Positions 23,340 through 33,126 of a DNA stretch of 64,000 nucleotides are shown here, one piece after another. A program made the translations under genes and the position numbers. The notes under the pieces are model-generated. The model had not been told where the DNA came from, searched no databases, and saw nothing but the letters and a program-made list of their open reading frames with translations. Origin of the DNA: Lotus japonicus. Its lineage: Eukaryota > Streptophyta > Magnoliopsida > Fabales > Fabaceae. Each line of letters begins with the position of its first letter. The stretch's first letter is position 1. The DNA lies in the NCBI RefSeq assembly GCF_012489685.1, contig NC_080046.1:66913984-66977983 (forward strand), in the 5' to 3' direction.

Positions 23340-23562
23340 GCGGGAGCCAACAACACCATAAACGATACAATGTTTCCTGCACATCAAAGGAAGAAAATAA
23401 TGTTAATTGGAGATTTATTTTGGTGCATCAGAAAATAATATATGTTTATTATAAACTGGTGTGTAATGTATATAATATAGGTTTCATCATATGTGTGCGT
23501 TTGTTACCTAAAACGCCGAAAATCAAAGCCAGGTGATGTTGCAAAATAACCAACAATGCCAT
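23340..23562 (-). pseudogene. Captured SWEET sugar-transporter exons 1-2
   Basis: Exon 1 (23508-23562) reads MALLVILQHHLALIFGVLG. Exon 2 (23340-23376) is exactly 37 nt and reads NIVSFMVLLAP, with a TTTGATGTGCAG acceptor and a GTAAGT donor. Both the peptide (start of the first transmembrane helix of the first MtN3/saliva repeat) and the 37-nt exon size match what I recall of plant SWEET genes. No exon 3 follows before the Helitron end, so this is only the first ~30 residues of a ~250-300-residue transporter. The fragment lies on the Helitron strand, so it could be spliced into chimeric transcripts. Confidence 0.7.
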
Positions 23563-24789
23563 GGTCTCACGTATGAATCTGCACGTGTTAGAATATCCAT
23601 TTTAGATATAGTCATACTTCAGAAGTTAGATATCATATAGTCATATTACAGAAGTTATATATTTCTCAGTCAGTGCTTGGTCATCTTTATGATTGTTTAC
23701 ATTTTCTTCGTTTGGCTCATGTCTTATAGCATAAGTACCCAAATCAATATCTAGAGTGATTGTATCTAAAAGATTGAGCCCACGCAAATGCAGAAGAAAG
23801 AAACAAAACCAAATTAAGTATCAGAGTTACAAATACATGAGCCAAAATAATCCAGGGAAGCTAGAGTAATCTCATCAAATTCTACTAGTTAAGAGCCAAA
23901 ACAACAACACATAATGTTAGAAGTATATTCAGAGTTCATATCAAACTATCTTCCAATTTAGGTGAACCAATGACAACAGTGTGAAGTGGATGGGCGACTA
24001 TCGGTATTTGACGGGGGGCTAATTCCCATCAAATCTAGAGGTTGGCTCATAAACCTGGCTAGGAGCAAGTCTCTAGAACCAATCTACGTGCACGCACGCA
24101 GCACGCACGTAGCACACGCACACACACATTTATATATAAAAACGGTTTCTCATCACTTGTCTTTTTCCTTAATTAATCGTAATAACATTTCTTTTTTCAA
24201 GTACCTAAAAAAATCGTAAAAACATTTGTTATTTGTTATGAAATGTGTTCTTTGTTGCACTAATATGTTCTCATAGAGTTTAAGAGTTAAGACTATAAAA
24301 TTACATTAAACAAGTAAGTTTTTCTTAACAAATCTCTATACATGCACACTATTGAAGGATTGAACATTAAACTAAATGGTTAAAGAATCTTTGTTTTTTA
24401 TTCACTAATCTAAAACAAAAATGACATTACGAAAAGAAATACTAATAGTTATATTTAATGTTCACATTCGTGATTTGTTTTCATTTGTAGACTCTATTTT
24501 CACAAGAAAGATTTATTTAATGCTATTGAAGTTATTAAGAATTGAAGATTCCTCTCTGAAAAGCGCACACAAACCCAGATCCACAATGAGCTTCACAAGA
24601 GCTGCAAAATCATGAAGAAGGGTTGGTAACATAAGATCGAACAAAAGAAACCAAAAGAAAGAAAATATATAAAAAAACCTTAACAGACCTGAGAGAGAAA
24701 GAGAGTAGTCTGCAACTTTGGAACTTTCTTTCTTTGTGAAACAAGTGAAAATTAAATGAGTTTTGTCTATCTTGGTTAAAAAAATAAAA

Positions 24790-26113
24790 GGCTTAATTGC
24801 ACTTTTGGTCCCTGATCTATCATGATTGTGTGATTTGACTCCCTCATGTTTAAAACGAGCGATTTTGATCCCTCAAGTTCTAATTTGTGAAAATTGTGTC
24901 CCTGCGTTAAATAGCCGTCCAAATTTGGACGGAAGTTGCCACCTGGCACTATTATTTACACCACCATGACGTGTATCTGCTAATTACACCACCATCCAAA
25001 TTTAAAAATCTTAACTTATTTAATTTTAATCCTAATCAAATTATTAATCTCTAATCTTCCTCCATCTTCATCTCCATCTCCAAGCAATCTATAACATCAA
25101 CAAAAAAAACAAATCCAAAAACGAACAAAAAACACAAATCCAGAAAAGGAACGAGTAAAGGAATCCATTGAACCATTGCTTTTCGTATCATGGAAATCTC
25201 AACTTTCTAGACACACATTTGATATATTCTTCATTCATCACACTAAATAAAATCAATCTTCATTCATCTGACTGGAAAAAAAATCAATTTTTAACCCTAA
25301 TTTATCTAGAGCACGGGTGAAAGGATGCAAATGGCCAATTATTTGACCCAGATCTGCTTTTCACCCAAAAATTGTAATTGTTTTCTTCCCTGAACAAATT
25401 GGCAGCCGCTCAAAGAGAAAGAGAGAACGATTTGAGAGAAAAGCAAAAAACAGAGAAGAAAGGAAGAGGGAGAGAGCGATCGAAAAACGAGATGGAGAGA
25501 GCCAGGATTTGCCTTTGGTTTAAGGATCGATATGGATCTATTTGGGTTTGCCCCATCGGTGACAAACCCACACCCCCCACATTCGAATCCGACCCAAATC
25601 AAACAACAAAATCCCAACATGAATCTGTTAATCATCAAACCCAGCAACTAGTTTTTTTCTTTTCTATTTTGCAGAGTGAAATTCACATTGATGTAAATCT
25701 AGTTTGTCTCATTTTGGATTTCTGAGTTTTGGATTTTTTTTTTCTAGGTTGGGTTCTGGGTTTGATGATGGAGATTGGGTCTTCTGAAAAATGTTGGTGC
25801 CTTCTGAAAAATGAAGAACAGATGAGAGGTATGGAGAAGCTGAGGAAGAACGTGATAGATTTTAATTTCATTTTTTGAATTTTTAAATTTTAATTTTTTA
25901 TATACTGAAGTGGCACCCAGGTGGCGTACTTAGCATAGCCACGCCATTAATGAATGCCAACTGAGCAACTTCCGTCCAAATTTGGACGGTTATTTAACGG
26001 AGGGACAAATTTTCACAAATTGGAACTTGAGGGATCAAAATCGCTCGTTTTAAACATGAGGGAGTCAAATCACACAACCATGATAGATCAGGGACCAAAA
26101 GTGCAATTAAGCC
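24790..26113. mobile_element. MULE-type TIR element nested in the Helitron
   Basis: Inverted ends of ~150 bp begin GGCTTAATTGCACTTTTGGT (left 24790-~24943, right ~25965-26113). This terminus type is abundant in legume MULE-like elements as I remember them. No transposase is visible in the 1.0-kb interior; an ORF at 25339-25647 on the minus strand is not recognised. A clear target duplication could not be found. Confidence 0.65.
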
Positions 26114-26753
26114 TTTTTTAAACTAATTTATTCTTGAATTTTATATTTTTAAATTTATAAACAAAATGGAGTACCTTGCAAAGAAAATTAAATTTTATAA
26201 GATTTATATGTGTATGTGAATGGAATTATAGAGTGCAAAAGTTTGTGACTTAAATTCTTTATGTTAGTGTTATCATTAGGCCTTTGAATTGAGATTTAAA
26301 TCCAATATTTAAAATTTACATTTTTCTAACTTCTATAACCCATAAAGTATATTAATGTGTTTTCTTCATATTCACCTGTATTTTTGTTCCCCATGCTAAA
26401 GATTTTACTTTTGGGCGCTTTATTGGATAATAGTTGCAAAATCGAAACCAAGCTGTCAATGTTTTGTTCCAAAGGAATTTATTAAAACCCAAAATAATGA
26501 GAAAAGAAATTACAAACAGACACAAAATCAACCTTTAAATTGAAAATGGGCAAGGATAAGTCAAACACCAAAATCAAAATTAAATATGAATTTTGAGATT
26601 AGAAATACACACACATACAACTTTCACACAGAATTTCCTCACAGTATTTGTCATCCAGACAATAAACCCAAAAGCCAGACAATTACCATGTGTAAGAGAG
26701 AAATTAGCACAATAAAGTTGAAAGACAAATTTACTAATTTTAGGTTGAAGCAG

Positions 26754-28603
26754 ATAATTTAGTGAAAGTATAAAAATAACCCCATGAATCAGTCATCCTC
26801 CAAGTTGCTTTTTTATATGTCATCGACTTTTCACATCATCATCATCATGTATATACACCCCTTTGAAAATTAAAAGCTATAAAAGGGGATAAGTAAAACT
26901 AAAACTTGATTACGACAAAAGATAAAGGAAACAAAAGAAAGACATTAGTACTTATATATACGAAATGAACAAAGAAAATTATCAAACATTAAGGTGATAC
27001 CTAAAGTTGAACATCATCAAGTAAACCGCAACTTCCTTCGTTGAGAGTAGGGCTTGCAAGCATGGTTAAGTGCCAAGGGAAAAAATAGTAATTCAGCAAG
27101 CAAGGAAGTTAAAAAAGGAAATACATAAACCAAGACAAAAAAAATGCAATTGATGGCAAATATGGTTTTGTTGTAAGGAAGATTATTGAGATAGAAAATT
27201 GGAAATAATCAAATGACTAAAGCATAGGTGACCGGGTCATACCTTAATGTCGAAATCGACGCAGGTGATGCAGAGGGCTGGTAGAATGATATTTCTCTAT
27301 TGTGTGTGTGCTTTGATGTGAGGAAAACTTGGTTTAGAGATTTTATAGGGAGATAGTTGAAGCTGAAGAGGTGGGTGATAAGGTGCAACTTGAGAAGATG
27401 GAAGATGAAGATACTATGTGAATTAAATTTTTTGGATGGTGGAAGATGGTTGATGAGAAGTTGTAACCGCTGAATGTGGAAGAGGAAGAGAAATTAATGT
27501 TTGAAAGAAGGGCAAAAGCCAATAACATTGGAGATGCAATCAACGGCCCTGATCCAATCTAACGAAAATAAGTAGTATATTTACACAAATGTCCATGCTT
27601 AATTTGAGAGTTGTGTACAATGAATTATTAAATTTCAAAGTTGCCCTCAAGGTAGCAAAAACTCTTCCTTTATAATTTAGTGAAAGTATAAAAATAACCC
27701 CATGAATCAGTCATCCTCCAAGTTGCTTTTTTATATGTCATCAACTTTTCACATCATCATCATCATGTATATACACCCCTTTGAAAATTAAAAGATATAA
27801 AAGGGGAATAAGTAAAACTAAAACTTGATTATGACAAAAGATAAAGGAAACAAAAGAAAGACATTAGTATTTATATATACGAAATGAACAAAGAAAATTA
27901 TCAAACATTAAGGTGATACCTAAAGTTGAACATCATCAAGTAAACCACAACTTCCTTCGTTGAGAGTAGGGCTTGCAAGCATGGTTAAATGCCAAGGGAA
28001 AAAATAGTAATTCAGCAAGCAAGGAAGTTAAAAAAGGAAATACATAAACCAAGACAAAAAAATGCAATTGATGGCAAATATGGTTTTGTTGTGAGGAAGA
28101 TTATTGAGATAGAAAATTGGAAATAATCAAATGACTAAAGCATAGGTGATCGGGTCATACTTTGATGTCGAAATCGACGCAGGTGATGCAGAGGGCTGGT
28201 AGAATGATATTTCTCTATTGTGTGTGCTTTGATGTGAGGAAAACTTGGTTTAGAGATTTTATAGGGAGATAGTTGAAGCTGAAGAGGTGGGTGATAAGGT
28301 GCAACTTGAGAAGATGGAAGATGAAGATACTATGTGAATTAAATTTTTTGGATGGGGGAAGATTTTTGAAGTCCAAAAGGTTGATGAGAAGTTGTAACCG
28401 CTGAATGTGGAAGAGGAAGAGAAATTAATGTTTGAAAGAAGGGCAAAAGCCAATAACATTGGAGATGCAATCAACGGCCCTGATCCAATCTAACGAAAAT
28501 AAGTAGTATATTTACACAAATGTCCATGCTTAATTTGAGAGTTGTGTACAATGAATTATTAAATTTCAAAGTTGCCCTTAAGGTAGCAAAAATTCTTCCT
28601 TTA
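26754..28603. repeat. Tandem duplication of the Helitron 5' region
   Basis: Two direct copies, 26754-27671 (918 bp) and 27672-28603, are nearly identical. The second has about 18 extra bases (near 28360-28380) plus scattered substitutions and 1-2-base indels. The duplicated block reaches almost to the Helitron 5' terminus. Each copy carries a short minus-strand ORF beginning MIASPMLLAFALLSNINF (27343-27543 and 28259-28474), of unknown origin. Confidence 0.85.
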
Positions 28604-28616
28604 TATATAGTATAGA

Positions 28617-29334
28617 TTTGACATATGATTTTAGCTAGGTATACTAGAAGTTCACTCTATCTGCTTATGTTTGTACCGTTATTCTAATTTATATTTTTTA
28701 TTTTTAATACACCAATGTCTTATGTGAAATTCACGTGTGTTTAACATCAAACACTACATTACCAATAAGGTTCAACGCAGTTTATAAATAGTTAAACTCA
28801 TTTAGCATTTAGTCAATAGTTCAATTTTTAGGTGGCTATAAAAAAAATTATGATCACCAAGCCTTGAAGGAATTAATCTCATAACTATCGATCGTGGGAT
28901 AGAAGAATACTCTCATTCAAAATTTAATGAACTTTGAAAGTGAAACTTGATACAGAAAAAATAAGCTACACAAGGACCCATATAATTAAGTTAATTAGCT
29001 ATTGAATGAAAAGAGCACTATAGACGATAGCCATGATCCATGAACTCGATCAGGTATGTTTTCTGGGCGGGCATGCACTTCAACACTCCACAGTCACAAA
29101 ATTGGCGTCAAATTTGTAGGAAGCTGAAAGAGACGTTTTAATCTATCAGTCACATAGCAAGACTGAATTTGAATTTCCCTAAAGAAAGTCAGTGGATAAT
29201 AAAAAAGCTTCACTTGATAATAATAAAGTCATTGATTTTTAAAAAGCTTCACTTGATTTCTGGGAAAATAATTTCAACTAAAGTTCAACGTACCTTATAG
29301 TCAAATATGAAGAAGAAGACTACGCCTCGAAATG
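28617..29334. other. Intergenic spacer between Helitron and Sirevirus
   Basis: AT-rich DNA with no gene I can support. It ends with the AAATG copy of the Sirevirus target duplication (29330-29334). Confidence 0.4.
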
Positions 29335-30209
29335 TGTAATTCAGGTTCCCTCTGATACGATTGTCCTACACGATGCTGGGACAAGAGGTTCGACAATCGC
29401 TTAACAATAAACAAAACTTAACAACAAAACAATAACACTCAGAAGTTGTTAACCCAGTTCAGTGAAAACTTTCACCTACGTCTGGAGGGTTTGCACCCAA
29501 AGAAAGGAAATCCACTATCTCAAGATTCAGGAATTACAGACACTCATGAACACCTCAGTTCATAGTTCACTTCCTAATCTACCCAGTGTATTTCTACTTA
29601 GAATCTCAACCTAAGTATGAGAGCCCCTCTCACTTTCTCTCAATCACTGCCACAGTGATTGGTAAACACAATGAACAATCAGAGTTTGAATGTAATCAAA
29701 CAACACAGAACCCTTCTTTGCTTTATAGAATCAGTGAGCAAAGAGGATTCACAAATAACAAAGAACGAAGCATACTAACAAATCCTAAAACACACGATCT
29801 CTCTCTATCAGCTTCGGTGATCTTCACGTTTTAGGTCTTCATCCTTTTATAGACTTCAGCAGCGGTAGCATGGACTTTAGGGTTAGCACGGGCTGAAGAA
29901 ACAGATTCCAATAACAGCAATTTGAAAACGCAATCTTGATAGATTCGGTTTCTTACTGCACAAGTAAAGATAGAAATCAATCTTTTAACAAAGATTGATT
30001 CAACAAATAACAACCCAATAACTAAAACCCTTCTGAGATAGTTACTTGCTCCTCAAGTAACTTAAAACATATCTTCAACAAATCTTCAGAAGGCCCATAA
30101 CAGAAACACAAGCTGAGGACTGATGTCCTAGCTTCACGAGGTCAGATGCCACGGCATCTGCTTCGACAATCAGTTGTTTTGACAAAATGCAAGGCAACAT
30201 GTTCCAACA
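29335..30209 (-). repeat. 3' LTR of the Sirevirus
   Basis: This 875-bp LTR has termini TGTAATTC and TTCCAACA (plus strand). It differs from the other LTR at five positions that I can see. Confidence 0.95.
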
Positions 30210-30539
30210 ATCTCCCCCTTTGTCAAATTTTGTCTAAAACAACTCACAATCAGAGAGGATAAAAACTAGAGAAAAAACTCTCCCCTTTAGTCAGAACTCC
30301 CCCTCAAACAAACGCATCTACACAACCCACTATCATACTTCAGAAGGCATAGTCGGAACAAAACACTTTAGCAGCACAAACACACAACCAGAGGTACAAT
30401 CAGCCTTAGCACATGATAACATCAAAATGGATCAGTTTGAACATCATCGTATCAGAAATACTACCATCAGAAGTACTGCTCATCAGAGGCAACATTTCAG
30501 AAACAAACATAGCCATCGTCTTGAACTTGTCTTCAGACC

Positions 30540-30985
30540 AGAGCTAACACTATCAGAACACACATAGCACAGTAGAAACAGAAGCAACTTCTCACAACTT
30601 CTGAGAACATGAACATCTGAACCAAAACAAACTTCTGATCTGCGAGCATCTGAACAAAAACAAACTTCTGAACAAAAACAAACTTCTGATCTAAAACATC
30701 TTCTGATCTAAAACATCTTCTGAACTAAAACATATTCTGATCTGCGAACATCTGAACAGAACAAACTTCTGAACAAAAACAAACTTCTGATCTAAAACAT
30801 CTTCTGAACTAAAACATCTTCTGAACTGAAACATCTGAACAGAACCAACTTCTGAACCTCAAACTTCTGAACATAAACAACTTCTGAACTGAAACATCTG
30901 AACAGAACCAACTTCTGAACCTCAAACTTCTGAACATAAACAACTTCTGAACCACAAAACTGCTCAAAAACAAATTTCTTCTGAT
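30540..30985. repeat. CTTCTGAAC-type minirepeats before the Sirevirus 3' LTR
   Basis: About twenty short, imperfect units built around ACTTCTGAAC/CTTCTGATC and AACATCTGAAC alternate with AAAACAAA spacers. A longer ~60-bp unit is repeated around 30830-30955. The repeats lie between the envelope-like ORF and the 3' LTR, flanked by purine-tract copies. No coding function is likely. Confidence 0.75.
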
Positions 30986-31062
30986 CAAACTACTCCCCCT
31001 TTTTAGCACAAATTTGCAAAGGGTGCATCCAAAACAAAAGACAAGATCAAAATCAAAGCAAA

Positions 31063-32889
31063 CTATGCTTCAGAACCGGACTTTTCCTTGGAACCTTCGG
31101 CACTTCTCTCTGTACTTGCTTCAGATCCTTCCTCCTCGTCGCTTTGTTCAACATCTTGACGTTCTTCTTCTTGTAACTTGAGTAGCAACGCATCAACTTT
31201 GAGCTTCCTGGCAGTACTCACCCGGATTGTTTCTTGTAAAGCCTTGGAGACTTCCAGTAATTCAGCAATTATGGCCTTAGTGTCAGATGCAGTCACAGTA
31301 GGCGCAGATGTTTTGCTAGTTGGTAAGGCAATGTCGAGAACATGTGGGTCCATAAACAAACGTTGATCCAAAGTGATTGGAACACCACAAGACATAGCCA
31401 CATCATCAGCTCTGAGAATCTGAGGATGTTGCTTCAGAATGATCTCAGTAAGAAGTGATGGAAACGAAACAGGCAGCTTCACAGCACAAGTATCAGCATG
31501 CTTCAATGTCTGCTCAAACACAAAAGTTCCAAAATCAAAATCAATAGACTTGCCTATCCGATAGATTAATTTGGCAAGCGTTGCAGAACCTCCAGAAGTA
31601 TGCTGAGTAGGAACCCAATTCACAGCACCAATCCTGTTAAGAATAGCATACTTCACACTCACATTTCCAGTAGAGAGCAGCTTCTTGCTAGGCCACTTCT
31701 TCACATAACCAGCGCTAAGTTCCTTGGCCACAACATCCATGGACACTTCTTCATCAACAAAGGCAATAGCACTTCTGCCAAGTGCTTGATTGATCACAGC
31801 AGGTGAGAACACAACACATTCAGCTCTCACATAGACTTTCCTGAATTCTGCACTATCAGGACGTCCCACATCAACAGAGAGATTTACCAAGAACTCTCTC
31901 ACAAGCCTCTCATAGCACCTACCAACATTCTGAATAGTCTTCATCAGACCTGCTTTCTCAATAAGTGCAATAACATCTCTACATTCAAGAACATCAGAGC
32001 CAACTTCCCTTTCCTTGGCCATTCTCCTCTTGCAAACAAACTTCCACTTCTGAACATTCTCTTCTAAGTGAAAAGACACTCTATCAATAGGAACGGCAGG
32101 AACATTCTGAGGAATACGCTTACCAGAAAACTTCTTTTTCTCAGAAGATCGAATGTTCTGAACACCGACTTCAACATCTGATTCAGAGTCTTCAACGTCA
32201 ACTGGAGTCTTCCTCTTCTTCTTCTCAGTGGGAGTCTTGTCTTCCTTTTGCTTTCCCTTACTCTTCACACTAGCCTGTCGGGACTTGTAGGTTATAGGTG
32301 AAGACTTGGATTTCTTTGATGGAGTAGGAGTGACTTCAGGAGAAGAAACCCTTCTTTTCTTCTTCATCCTCGCAGCAACACTATCAGCAAAGGACTCAGT
32401 CAGAGGAACATCATCAGAAGCATCATCAGAGATGTTCTGAACAGAGGCTGGAGCCTGGTTTGGCTCTTCAGAATTGGTACCCTCAGAGTTACCATTCTTT
32501 GGATCAGCATCCTTTGAAGAGGATGACACAGAGATGTCTGGCTGGGCAGCATTGCCTGAATCTTCATGAGAAGTGGAATCCTTTCCAGAATTTTCTTGAG
32601 CAGAACTTTCTTTAGACCTGGATGTCTCAACATTAGGTACAACATCAGGCACAGTAGAATCTTCATCATTGATCTCCTCTTCGTTAGGAACAATTGGGGC
32701 TTTGCTGTTCTTGACCTGTGATTCGTAGACCTTACACGTTGGGTTTTTTGATCGCATCTTCTTGAAGACTTTCTTGGACACAGAAGATGGTTGAGAAGTA
32801 TCACTCTTCAAACCCATACACTTGACTCCTTTTGCAGTTCTCTCAATCTTAGCCTTGACAGATTCCTTCCTTCCTGAGCTTTGAGACAT
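31063..32889 (-). CDS. Sirevirus envelope-like ORF
   Basis: This third ORF lies downstream of pol and starts at MSQSSGRK (32887-32889); the frame stays open upstream to about 33051. The N-terminal half is very Ser/Lys/Asp-rich, with nuclear-localisation-like KKKRR patches. The C-terminal half has a conserved-looking globular region (QALGRSAIAFVDEEVSMD). The end is Glu-rich (EEEGSEAS) and could form a coiled coil. Position and composition match the envelope-like gene of Sireviruses, whose function is unproven. It is in the same frame as pol, but a TGA at 33052-33054 lies between the pol stop and this ORF. Confidence 0.75.
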   Translation of the reverse strand: MSQSSGRKESVKAKIERTAKGVKCMGLKSDTSQPSSVSKKVFKKMRSKNPTCKVYESQVKNSKAPIVPNEEEINDEDSTVPDVVPNVETSRSKESSAQENSGKDSTSHEDSGNAAQPDISVSSSSKDADPKNGNSEGTNSEEPNQAPASVQNISDDASDDVPLTESFADSVAARMKKKRRVSSPEVTPTPSKKSKSSPITYKSRQASVKSKGKQKEDKTPTEKKKRKTPVDVEDSESDVEVGVQNIRSSEKKKFSGKRIPQNVPAVPIDRVSFHLEENVQKWKFVCKRRMAKEREVGSDVLECRDVIALIEKAGLMKTIQNVGRCYERLVREFLVNLSVDVGRPDSAEFRKVYVRAECVVFSPAVINQALGRSAIAFVDEEVSMDVVAKELSAGYVKKWPSKKLLSTGNVSVKYAILNRIGAVNWVPTQHTSGGSATLAKLIYRIGKSIDFDFGTFVFEQTLKHADTCAVKLPVSFPSLLTEIILKQHPQILRADDVAMSCGVPITLDQRLFMDPHVLDIALPTSKTSAPTVTASDTKAIIAELLEVSKALQETIRVSTARKLKVDALLLKLQEEERQDVEQSDEEEGSEASTERSAEGSKEKSGSEA

Positions 32890-33126
32890 GATGAATCGAG
32901 AGTAAATACAAACAGAGTACAGAACAATGAGCACAACTTTCAGATGAACGATGATAAGTCTTGAAAAAGGTAGATGCACAAGCGGTTGAGAGAACACAAT
33001 TTGACCGTTGAAGGTAGTTATAGGATAAGCGAACCATGAAGTAACCTTCTCTCAGCTGATGTCACAACGGCAGTTAATGATGAACAAAAATAAACTAGCC
33101 GTTGACACATATGGACACGCTAATTG

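Larger units (their letters stand above)
23106..28616 (-). mobile_element. Non-autonomous Helitron carrying gene fragments
   Basis: On the minus strand the element starts TCTATACTATATATAAAGG, preceded by A. It ends in CTAG followed by T, so it lies between A and T as Helitrons do. The 3' end has a perfect 6-bp-stem hairpin (CCCGTG, loop CAACA, CACGGG) 12 bases before CTAG. There are no terminal inverted repeats and no target duplication. No Rep/helicase coding sequence is visible, so it is non-autonomous. The 5.5-kb body holds two SWEET exons near the 3' end, a nested 1.3-kb MULE-type element, and a ~0.92-kb tandem duplication of the 5' end. Confidence 0.82.
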
